From CAYHXN01 sp964373675 (GTDB lineage: Bacteria; Patescibacteriota; Minisyncoccia; UBA6257; WO2-44-18), in contig CAYJVO010000022.1 of the NCBI GenBank assembly GCA_964373675.1, forward strand, positions 1 through 10,068: 10,068 nucleotides of DNA, given 5' to 3'. Positions 1 through 6,010 of the stretch are shown here, in pieces (position 1 is the stretch's first letter; each line of letters starts with the position of its first letter). A program made the position numbers and the translations under genes. Under the pieces are notes generated by a model that was not told the origin of the DNA, ran no database searches, and saw nothing but the letters and a program-made list of their open reading frames with translations.

Positions 1-1
1 A

Positions 2-91
2 TTTCCAACGAAACAGCAAGCTGAAGAATTTGAAAAATATCTTAAAACTGCTTCGGGTATTGCTTTCAAAAGAAAAAGATTGATTAGGTGA
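2..91 (+). CDS. C-terminal tail of an unidentified protein (cut by left edge)
   Basis: An open frame enters from the left edge and ends at TGA 89-91, giving 29 residues that begin FPTKQQAEEF, pass through EKYLKTASG and end KRKRLIR. The tail is amphipathic and helical at first and strongly basic at the end, and it reads like real coding sequence. It is the only plus-strand coding evidence in the first 9 kb, and it converges on the minus-strand ATPase gene, whose terminator lies at 157-182. Too little is present to name a family; a basic C-terminus would suit a nucleic-acid-binding protein but proves nothing. Confidence 0.5.
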   Translation, partial: FPTKQQAEEFEKYLKTASGIAFKRKRLIR

Positions 92-156
92 GTGGATTCT
101 ATATTTGTTAGTATGATTTTAGTGATATGAAATACAAATTCACCACCCTTGATCTG

Positions 157-182
157 AAAAAAATCTGCCGCGTCGCGGCAGA
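157..182 (-). terminator. Intrinsic terminator of the AAA+ ATPase gene
   Basis: Read on the minus strand, TCTGCCGC (182-175), a 3-nt loop and GCGGCAGA (171-164) form a perfect 8-bp GC-rich stem. Seven T residues (163-157) follow immediately. It lies 22 nt past the TAA of the ATPase gene. The plus-strand copy has no T-run after the stem, so it should act only on minus-strand transcription. Confidence 0.85.
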
Positions 183-204
183 GATTAATAGTGAAATAAG
201 GGGG

Positions 205-1596
205 TTATGGCGGGTCTTTTGGAAACACCAGCTTTTGGGAAATATCTTTCTGGAACCGAAATTCTCCATCAACAAAACTAATGACGATTAAACATCCCGG
301 CTGTATTTCTCCTCGGTTATAAAGACGGGATAATCCGACTATGATATCCCGGTCCAGCCGTTTTTCTATCATTCTGGCGCCAGTTTCCGGATAACGGATC
401 GCCTCGTCAACAATTCTCTCCTTTGCCTCCTTAGTAAATTCTATCATCAATGGCATCCCGACTTTCCAAAGATGCTGCCTGAATTTTCTGACCTCTAAGT
501 CAAAAATTTCCATCATCGTCTCGCGGCTCAGCGGTCTAAAAATAATAATTTTATCCATACGATTCAAAAATTCCGGTGGGAAAAATCTTTTAGCGGCTTC
601 ATTGGCCAGAAAATAAATCTGATCGTCAATATTCTTTAACTTTTCTGGAGATTCGGTCTGATGCTGGCCAGCAGTAAAACCAATAAAGCTGGCGCGCAAT
701 AAAGAAGACAGCTCATCGCTTCCTATGTTAGAGGTAAGAAATACAAAAGAATTGCGAAAAAAGGTTTTCTCCCCGCCAACGCTTAATTCTCCTTCATCTA
801 GTAAACCAAGTAAAATATTATGAAACTTGCGATCGGCCTTCTCCACCTCGTCAAACAAAATCACCGACTGAAAGACATTGTTTTTCCTATGAAATTGGTA
901 AAGCCCCAAAATCTGATCATCATCCAAGTCCTTGAACTTCTCCAAACTGGCCTGAGAGTAAGCCGCTTTGTCCTCAAGATAATCTTCTATGCCCGCAAGT
1001 TGTAGCCTTATCTTGTCTATAGCTTTTTTCCTGGTTTCGGGCGTGCCGGCCTTATTTTTTTCTAATTCCCCCAGCCGTTTTTGTAATGCCGCTTTTTCTG
1101 ACAATGCTTTTCTCACCTCCGGATTGTCCCAAACCCTACTCTGCAACTGGCCAGTCATCAACTTGTGACGAAAGTCATATTTGTCAATGTTAAACTGCGA
1201 GAACTCAAGCTCTAATGGGTTATTGGTGAATCCTATATAGCCGGGCGGGGATCCCGTGAGCCAGGAAACTTCGTGCCCTTGCTCAAAAATTTCGCAATTT
1301 ATTTTAGTAAGACCATTTTCGTCATTGAAAAGTTTATGGGCAACCTTTCGCGCAAGCAGGGTCTTGCCGGAACCAGAAGGCCCGAGCAGCAAGGTATTGA
1401 GGATTGGCTTTTTAGGATTGCGCAAACCAGCCCGATAAATCTCCCAAGCATCGGCAATATATTCCAAGGCCCTGTTCTGTCCCCTAACCTCGGTTTTCAA
1501 AAAACGCAGCATCTTCTCCGCTTCCTCGCTGGGGCTTTCGGATTTAAGTTCTATCAGTTGCTCTTTTTTATTTTCGGGAGAATCCCGACTGTTCAT
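205..1596 (-). CDS. Clp/Hsp100-type AAA+ ATPase with a single D2-like module and a large insert
   Basis: This is predicted to be an ATP-driven protein unfoldase or remodelling factor of the ClpA/ClpB class, made of one AAA+ module (463 aa against about 850 in ClpB). Numbered from the chosen start it shows: a GQ box (VRGQNRALEY, 37-46); Walker A GPSGSGKT (72-79); a pore-loop-like GSPPGYIGF (115-123); Walker B ILFDEVEKAD (246-255); sensor 1 TSN (288-290); FLNR with a candidate arginine finger R346; and sensor-2 GAR (406-408). These follow the ClpB D2 order and wording. There is no N-domain, D1 or middle domain. About 110 residues (roughly 125-240), rich in Lys/Glu/Leu and helical, separate the pore loop from Walker B; ClpB has only about 25 there. 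I chose ATG 1596 because GGAG lies 6 nt upstream; the longer ATG at 1620 has no Shine-Dalgarno and would sit almost at the predicted transcription start. The family is clear; substrate and any partner peptidase are unknown. Confidence 0.88.
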   Translation of the reverse strand: MNSRDSPENKKEQLIELKSESPSEEAEKMLRFLKTEVRGQNRALEYIADAWEIYRAGLRNPKKPILNTLLLGPSGSGKTLLARKVAHKLFNDENGLTKINCEIFEQGHEVSWLTGSPPGYIGFTNNPLELEFSQFNIDKYDFRHKLMTGQLQSRVWDNPEVRKALSEKAALQKRLGELEKNKAGTPETRKKAIDKIRLQLAGIEDYLEDKAAYSQASLEKFKDLDDDQILGLYQFHRKNNVFQSVILFDEVEKADRKFHNILLGLLDEGELSVGGEKTFFRNSFVFLTSNIGSDELSSLLRASFIGFTAGQHQTESPEKLKNIDDQIYFLANEAAKRFFPPEFLNRMDKIIIFRPLSRETMMEIFDLEVRKFRQHLWKVGMPLMIEFTKEAKERIVDEAIRYPETGARMIEKRLDRDIIVGLSRLYNRGEIQPGCLIVISFVDGEFRFQKDISQKLVFPKDPP

Positions 1597-1602
1597 TTTC
1601 AG

Positions 1603-1606
1603 CTCC
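1603..1606 (-). promoter_or_regulatory. Ribosome binding site that sets the ATPase start
   Basis: GGAG on the minus strand lies 6 nt before ATG 1596. The in-frame ATG at 1620 has only an AT-rich sequence upstream, so translation probably starts at 1596, eight residues inside the longest open frame. Confidence 0.6.
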
Positions 1607-1633
1607 GTTTCAAAGAACATTAATTCTAAAAAT

Positions 1634-1661
1634 AGTATAACCGCTTTTTTATAAATAAAAA
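1634..1661 (-). promoter_or_regulatory. Candidate promoter of the AAA+ ATPase gene
   Basis: A -10 box TATACT (1639-1634) is preceded, 16 nt upstream, by a weak -35 TTTTTA (1661-1656). Transcription would begin near 1627, giving a leader of about 30 nt before ATG 1596. The weak -35 is the T-tract of the preceding gene's terminator, so the two signals overlap. Confidence 0.45.
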
Positions 1662-1682
1662 GCCCCGACTCAAAATCGGGGC
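1657..1682 (-). terminator. Intrinsic terminator of the phosphoesterase gene
   Basis: On the minus strand GCCCCGA (1682-1676), a 7-nt loop and TCGGGGC (1668-1662) form a perfect 7-bp stem followed by TTTTT (1661-1657) and more A/T. It begins 7 nt after the TAA at 1692-1690 and separates this gene from the ATPase gene. Confidence 0.85.
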
Positions 1683-1689
1683 ATACGAA

Positions 1690-3882
1690 TTAAACAAAAT
1701 CTTTTTCTTTAAGAAGGTGACTAAAATCGCGGTAGTCAGGAACCACCCGAGTAATTCGGCCGCTTTCATCTTTGGTCAATTCAACAATCCACATGCCCAC
1801 CGCATTGGGCAAGCCTAACTTTTGATGGAACTCATCATGATTTTTCATAGAGGGCGCAAGAAATCCGTGAACGCCAGCATACAAAAGGTATAAAGCCTTG
1901 TGCCAGTTTCCGAAAAAGATCACATCTACCTTCGGTTCTTTGTTCCGAATCTGGCTCAAAATATGCTTTTGAATCTGATAGGACAACGCGTAGGCGCTGC
2001 CACCGCCGGGATGAAAAAGTTGAATTCTAAAACCGTTGATTTCAAAGTTGCAACGGGGATATTCTCCATATTCTAAATCAGTTCGGACACCGCAAAATTC
2101 CTTTACAATATCGCCGCCAAAACTTTCAAAGTCCCACCAATCGTGATTGCCCGGAATAATCTTAGTCTTCTTGCCAGTATTGCTCTTTGGATAATTCTTA
2201 ATGAGATATTCAAGTTGATCCGTATAGCCGAAAATAAAAACGTCCTTACCATGAGATCGGTACCCCACGGCGCCGGCACCATCGCTTACATCTCCTGTGT
2301 GGATAAAAACATCAACCTTTTCTGCATCGCCCACTTGATATGCTTTTCTCAAAATTGAGATTTGCTGGTGATTGCTGCACAAATGGGTATCCGAAACACT
2401 CGCCAACTTAACCGACTTCACAAACATTTTTTTCATCACCTCATCTGCAAGCGGAATAAAGTCAGTCTTTAATTTCCGATCCCAGGTAACCTGTTTTGTA
2501 TCCGATGGAATGCTGATCTCCAACTTTCGTTGATTCATCAGTCGATCCACAATCTTCAGAATCGTTTCTTTATTACGATCCAAACGACGGGAAATTTCGC
2601 CATAACTTTGAGGTCCTTCGGCAAGAATCTCTAAAACCGCTTTTTCATCTTCTGTAAATTTATCAAATCCCCTACCACTCGGATCCTCAAGATAATCTTG
2701 TTTCAATTGGTAATGCGTCCAGTCATACAAAGTAGGTTTCACATTCTCTAATTCTCCTTTTTGATTGAAAATAACTTCAATCACCCAAAAACCAGCAGTG
2801 GGCGCTATGCCTTTGCGTTTTTGACGTGGAGTCTGTGAGATAAATGACGGCAATAGAAAACCATCAATGTCCGAATAGGCTGGCAAAAGTCCTGGGGTAT
2901 GATAGCCACCCGCCAAAACCATGTCTGGACGGCGACCCCCTTGGTTTGCTGCAGGAATCGTTTCTAACTTCGCCAAAATCTGCTCTAAAATCCTTTGAAA
3001 CGTATAAGTCTTAGCATAAGGAACATTATCTGTGCTGGGATGAATCAATTCTTGTTCAAAAACTTGCCTGATTAAGAACTGCGCGGTTTCATCACCGCGG
3101 TAAATTAAATCTTCTCGCTCCTGACAAATCGCCCGTAAAATGTTGTAACTGCCTTTGGTTTTAAACGAAAGGTCGGTTTGCCCAGCAATAATATAAGTAT
3201 GGAAATTTTTACTCTTCGGATAGTGCTGAACCGCGTAGTCCTTTTGATCTTCCGCATCTTCTAGAAATACTTCTTCTCGATGCCTTTTCGGTTGATAACC
3301 GGCAACCAAGTTGCCGCCGTGCAAAACAAAATCCACCCCAAGTTTCTCAATAAACTTATACACAGTGTGAAGAAGCGTTAATTGCTGATTTCTATGACCC
3401 AAGCGGGTTTCACAAATAACTGCAAAACGATAAATACCGACATTATCCTTCACATCAATGGGTAGCGGAGCCTGCGCCCCTCCAGATCTGACCAACTGCA
3501 CCGACTTGGAAGCGCGATTATGCAGAATATCAAAACCTTTGCTTCGCAAACTGAATAAAATTTGGACAATTCCCAATTCGCTCTTGTCTAAAAGTTTGGC
3601 AATATCGGAAACTGTGACGGTGTCATGTTTGCTTAAATACTCTACTACCTGACGCTCTTCTTCGTTTAAATTGCTTGCGCCCGGTATGTTAACGGGTTTT
3701 TTGATCTTAGGCGCGTCCGGATGCCGATTCAGTTTTAATTCTGCCGCTTTCAGCCGAACAGAAGTCCAGCTCCGATCCGGGAATTCCTTTTCCAGTTCCT
3801 CGCGCGGTGATTTCGGAAAAAGCATTTTTAATTTTTCCAGTTCCTGAGCCGTCCAGATTTTATTTCGCTGCTTTCTTGTCAT
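1690..3882 (-). CDS. Duplicated HTH-metallophosphoesterase protein, first phosphoesterase domain degenerate
   Basis: A 730-residue calcineurin-like phosphoesterase built from an internal duplication. Order: a Myb/SANT-like DNA-binding segment (about 6-55, WTAQELEKLKMLFP onward); winged-helix 1 (about 71-132); phosphoesterase domain 1 (about 150-390); winged-helix 2 (about 407-470); phosphoesterase domain 2 (about 490-720). Domain 2 keeps the metal and catalytic motifs: D498-T-H500, G530-D531, GNHD 578-581, H624 and GNWH 658-661, although the last is usually GHxH. Domain 1 aligns with it (VDFVLHGGN with VDVFIHTGD; HYPKSKN with NYPKSNT; YHTPGLLPAY with WHKALYLLYA), but its motifs read ETR, GGN and GQTD, and only H281 and H328 remain. 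It is probably a pseudoenzyme or regulatory half. ATG 3882 has GGGGA 7 nt upstream. No signal peptide is seen, so a cytoplasmic DNA-binding phosphodiesterase, phosphatase or nuclease is likely. The substrate is unknown. Confidence 0.85.
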   Translation of the reverse strand: MTRKQRNKIWTAQELEKLKMLFPKSPREELEKEFPDRSWTSVRLKAAELKLNRHPDAPKIKKPVNIPGASNLNEEERQVVEYLSKHDTVTVSDIAKLLDKSELGIVQILFSLRSKGFDILHNRASKSVQLVRSGGAQAPLPIDVKDNVGIYRFAVICETRLGHRNQQLTLLHTVYKFIEKLGVDFVLHGGNLVAGYQPKRHREEVFLEDAEDQKDYAVQHYPKSKNFHTYIIAGQTDLSFKTKGSYNILRAICQEREDLIYRGDETAQFLIRQVFEQELIHPSTDNVPYAKTYTFQRILEQILAKLETIPAANQGGRRPDMVLAGGYHTPGLLPAYSDIDGFLLPSFISQTPRQKRKGIAPTAGFWVIEVIFNQKGELENVKPTLYDWTHYQLKQDYLEDPSGRGFDKFTEDEKAVLEILAEGPQSYGEISRRLDRNKETILKIVDRLMNQRKLEISIPSDTKQVTWDRKLKTDFIPLADEVMKKMFVKSVKLASVSDTHLCSNHQQISILRKAYQVGDAEKVDVFIHTGDVSDGAGAVGYRSHGKDVFIFGYTDQLEYLIKNYPKSNTGKKTKIIPGNHDWWDFESFGGDIVKEFCGVRTDLEYGEYPRCNFEINGFRIQLFHPGGGSAYALSYQIQKHILSQIRNKEPKVDVIFFGNWHKALYLLYAGVHGFLAPSMKNHDEFHQKLGLPNAVGMWIVELTKDESGRITRVVPDYRDFSHLLKEKDFV

Positions 3883-3923
3883 TCTCTAATCCCCTTTCTC
3901 TCATTTTTAAAAAGACTAACTTC

Positions 3924-3951
3924 ATTCTACGCAAAATAACTGTAAAGTCAA
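3924..3951 (-). promoter_or_regulatory. Sigma70-type promoter of the phosphoesterase gene
   Basis: On the minus strand TTGACT (3951-3946), a 16-nt spacer and TAGAAT (3929-3924) are each close to consensus. The start point would be near 3917, leaving a leader of about 35 nt before ATG 3882. The promoter starts just past the T-tract of the preceding terminator. Confidence 0.65.
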
Positions 3952-3952
3952 T

Positions 3953-3980
3953 AAAAAAACCGCCAAGTCTGCTGGCGGTT
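3953..3980 (-). terminator. Intrinsic terminator of the purine salvage operon
   Basis: On the minus strand AACCGCCA (3980-3973), a 7-nt loop and TGGCGGTT (3965-3958) pair perfectly. The end of the stem and the next bases give a run of seven T (3959-3953). The first stem bases overlap the stop codon of the IMPDH/GMPR gene. Confidence 0.85.
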
Positions 3981-5448
3981 AACCTTTTGGCAACCCTTCC
4001 TCGTAACCGGCGCGGCTTCGACGGCGGAATTTCTTCTGATGCAATTCTTCAATCGTAAATGCATCCATATAGCTCATCGCCGACCGAAGCTTATTCATCA
4101 ACGACTCCACCAAGGGCCCAACCTCTCCTTTATAATCCACTCGCCTCGGTTCCCCCTCGGGCGCTCTAATATGATCCAACGATCCTTCTTCCATTCTTTC
4201 CAATTGAAAATCCAACGACGCTGAACCGCGATAAATCTTGAATTGCCTTCCTTTATCGGCAAATACTGGCCCTGGAGTTTCTTTTGTACCGGCGAGATAG
4301 CCACCGAGCATGACCGCGCTAGCTCCGGCGACCAACGCCTTGGCTAACTTCTCTCCTTCGTCAATGCCGCCATCGGCAATAATCGGGATATCGTCGGCCA
4401 CCGCCGCGCATTCAGCAATCGCGGTAAGTTGTGGCGCTCCAACTCCGGTTTCCACTTGCGTTTTACAAGCCGAACCGGGACCGATTCCGACTTTCACTGC
4501 GTCCGCTCCCGCATCAATTAATAAAAGCGAGCCTTCAATGTTATCTACATTGCCCACGACTAGCTGGGTTTTAGGAAAATGCTTCTTAATATTCTCCACC
4601 GCCGCCTTAACCGTCAACGCATTAGCTCGAGCCGTATCCAACAAAACTGTATCTGCTTCCGCTTCAAGCAAGCTTTCTAAGGATTTTAAATAATTCTCTG
4701 AAAGTCCTACCGAAGCGCCCACCAGTAATCTGCCTTTTTTATCCCGGGTCGCCAGAGGATACTGATACTTTTTAATGACATCTTTCGCAGTAATCAGGCC
4801 GGCCGGCCGGCCGCTAGAATCCACCAATGGCAGTTTTTCCACTTTATTCTTTGCCAGCAAAGTAATCGCATCGCCGATTTTAATATCCGGCGCCCCAGTA
4901 ATCAACGGCATCTTGGTCATTGCTCCGGAAACTGGAATAGTTTTGAGATATTCTTCGCTTTCGTACTTTAAAAACCAAACATCCCGAGAGGTTAAAATAC
5001 CTACCAGTTTCTCCGCCTCGTCAACTACCAAAACTCCTGTAGTTTTGTGATCGCGCATAAAATCTAACGCCTCTTTGAGTGAAATATTTTCGCGAATACT
5101 CCACGGATTTTCAATCACTTCATTGTCTGCCCGCTTTACTATCCTCACCTCCGCCACTCTTTTTTCAATCGGCATAAATTGGTGAATAAAGCCAAGTCCG
5201 CCCTCGCGAGCCAACGCAATAGCCATTGCGGATTCAGTAACATCTTTCATGTTCGCCGAAACAATCGGAGTGTTTAGCTTAATATTCTTAGTTAAATTCG
5301 TGCTTAAGCTTTTAATATCGCTGCGCTTATTGATTCGTGAAGTTCTATCAATAACATAAACATCCGCGAAAGTAACGGCCTCGTCTGCAGGAAGACCTTT
5401 GTGTTTCAAATAACGCCGAACGCGTTTAGTAATTTCTTTTTCATTCAT
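3979..5448 (-). CDS. IMP dehydrogenase/GMP reductase family enzyme with CBS pair
   Basis: A cytoplasmic purine enzyme (489 aa) that either oxidises IMP to XMP with NAD+ or reduces GMP to IMP. Seen in order: the N-terminal barrel segment with SANM (about 65-68); a tandem CBS pair (about 112-225); the catalytic loop GPGSACKTQ (323-331) with nucleophile C328; the phosphate-binding IADGGI and MLGGYLAGT; and RGSASL. In classical IMPDH the mobile flap carries an Arg-Tyr pair (RYFQ). Here that region reads EEGSLDHIRAPEGEP with no RY, and the tail LRSAMSY...IEELHQKK resembles GMP reductase, as does SANM (IMPDH often has SAAM). CBS domains occur in IMPDH and in GuaB1-type GMP reductases. I therefore leave the reaction open, leaning to GMP reductase, and assign no symbol. 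ATG 5448 is preferred over TTG 5451 because GGAGG sits 8 nt upstream. The start lies inside the phosphoribosyltransferase gene (8-nt overlap), which implies translational coupling. Confidence 0.9.
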   Translation of the reverse strand: MNEKEITKRVRRYLKHKGLPADEAVTFADVYVIDRTSRINKRSDIKSLSTNLTKNIKLNTPIVSANMKDVTESAMAIALAREGGLGFIHQFMPIEKRVAEVRIVKRADNEVIENPWSIRENISLKEALDFMRDHKTTGVLVVDEAEKLVGILTSRDVWFLKYESEEYLKTIPVSGAMTKMPLITGAPDIKIGDAITLLAKNKVEKLPLVDSSGRPAGLITAKDVIKKYQYPLATRDKKGRLLVGASVGLSENYLKSLESLLEAEADTVLLDTARANALTVKAAVENIKKHFPKTQLVVGNVDNIEGSLLLIDAGADAVKVGIGPGSACKTQVETGVGAPQLTAIAECAAVADDIPIIADGGIDEGEKLAKALVAGASAVMLGGYLAGTKETPGPVFADKGRQFKIYRGSASLDFQLERMEEGSLDHIRAPEGEPRRVDYKGEVGPLVESLMNKLRSAMSYMDAFTIEELHQKKFRRRSRAGYEEGLPKG

Positions 5449-5872
5449 CAATAACCCCTCCGCTGCCTCGCTCTTCCCAAGGAAAATAAATGTAAGTATC
5501 CGGTTCTTTTTCTCTCATCCAAATATTCGGCTCAACTTTGCTGTTAGGATTTTTGAATAAAGTAACAATAAAGTTTCTCTTATAGTATGGGGAAAGAGTA
5601 TGGCCGCTATCGGCGATATCATCAACGATTAAAGTTCGTTCAGTAATTTCTTTTTTCGTTCGGATGATCGGCAAACCCAACCGATAGTGAAGACAAATTG
5701 CCAAAACCACGCCACCCATTTCAATTCCGTGAATTCCATCAAATTTTTGGTGGAGATTATTTCTATTATTACCGTTCTCTTGTAGAATAGTTTTTACAAT
5801 TTTCTCTTTATCAGCCTCAAAATCTTCCCACAAATAGTAAATATCACGAACGCCATCTGGCTTTTGAAACAT
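5441..5872 (-). CDS. Purine phosphoribosyltransferase (xanthine/guanine/hypoxanthine type)
   Basis: A type I phosphoribosyltransferase (143 aa) expected to join a purine base to PRPP in the cytoplasm, giving the nucleotide monophosphate. The PRPP loop is LIVDDIADSGHT (81-92), preceded by a pyrophosphate-loop-like GIEMGGVVLA (49-58). Near the C-terminus YIYFPWEE (127-134) recalls the PW element of bacterial xanthine-guanine transferases of the Gpt type; length is also close to theirs (about 150 aa). It is upstream of, and overlaps, an IMPDH/GMPR family gene, which supports a purine substrate over orotate. Start: a TAG immediately precedes ATG 5872, so no longer form exists. There is no clear Shine-Dalgarno; a TATAAA box 10 nt upstream of the ATG might make a nearly leaderless mRNA. 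Base preference cannot be settled from sequence. Confidence 0.82.
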   Translation of the reverse strand: MFQKPDGVRDIYYLWEDFEADKEKIVKTILQENGNNRNNLHQKFDGIHGIEMGGVVLAICLHYRLGLPIIRTKKEITERTLIVDDIADSGHTLSPYYKRNFIVTLFKNPNSKVEPNIWMREKEPDTYIYFPWEERGSGGVIDE

Positions 5873-5903
5873 CTAGCACCGATTTATAAAAGAACGCTGA
5901 ATT

Positions 5904-5932
5904 AAAATATCATTTTAAAAAATTAAATGCAA
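5904..5932 (-). promoter_or_regulatory. Candidate promoter of the purine salvage operon
   Basis: On the minus strand TTGCAT (5932-5927), a 17-nt spacer and TATTTT (5909-5904) fit a sigma70 promoter, and TGA directly before the -10 makes an extended -10 (TGATATTTT). A second possible -10, TATAAA (5888-5883), is closer to the gene but has no recognisable -35. The stretch is very AT-rich, so chance matches are likely. Confidence 0.4.
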
Positions 5933-5939
5933 CAATTTA

Positions 5940-6009
5940 CCCCCACACCTAATGAGTTTCGCAAAAAAATCTCCGACATAGTCGGAGAAAAACTCATTAG
6001 GTGTGGGGG
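5940..6009. repeat. Perfect 20-bp inverted repeat enclosing the acs terminator
   Basis: The left arm 5940-5959 (CCCCCACACCTAATGAGTTT) and right arm 5990-6009 are exact reverse complements. The 30 nt between them hold a second, independent 8-bp hairpin (5970-5988) and an A-run. The right arm begins 1 nt after the acs stop codon in the direction of transcription. The outer arms are much longer than a terminator needs, and the structure can form in RNA only if transcription reads through the inner terminator. Confidence 0.9.
5963..5988 (-). terminator. Intrinsic terminator of acetyl-CoA synthetase
   Basis: On the minus strand TCTCCGAC (5988-5981), loop TAT and GTCGGAGA (5977-5970) form a perfect 8-bp stem followed by seven T (5969-5963). 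It lies wholly inside the larger inverted repeat 5940-6009. Confidence 0.85.
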
Positions 6010-6010
6010 G

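Noticed and set aside
127..291. Plus-strand frame of 54 codons beginning MKYKFTTLDLKKICRV
   Set aside because: It has no ribosome binding site, runs through the ATPase terminator hairpin and overlaps the 3' end of the ATPase gene in antisense.
1597..1620. Upstream ATG start for the AAA+ ATPase
   Set aside because: No Shine-Dalgarno, and it lies within about 7 nt of the predicted transcription start; ATG 1596 has GGAG at good spacing.
3979..5448. Alternative genetic code with UGA as a sense codon (Gracilibacteria/Absconditabacteria)
   Set aside because: The long genes read through without internal UGA, and the phosphoribosyltransferase ends on UGA at the expected length.
5940..6009. Inverted repeats as ends of an insertion sequence or integron site
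   Set aside because: Only 30 nt lie between the arms, with no coding capacity and no visible target duplication.
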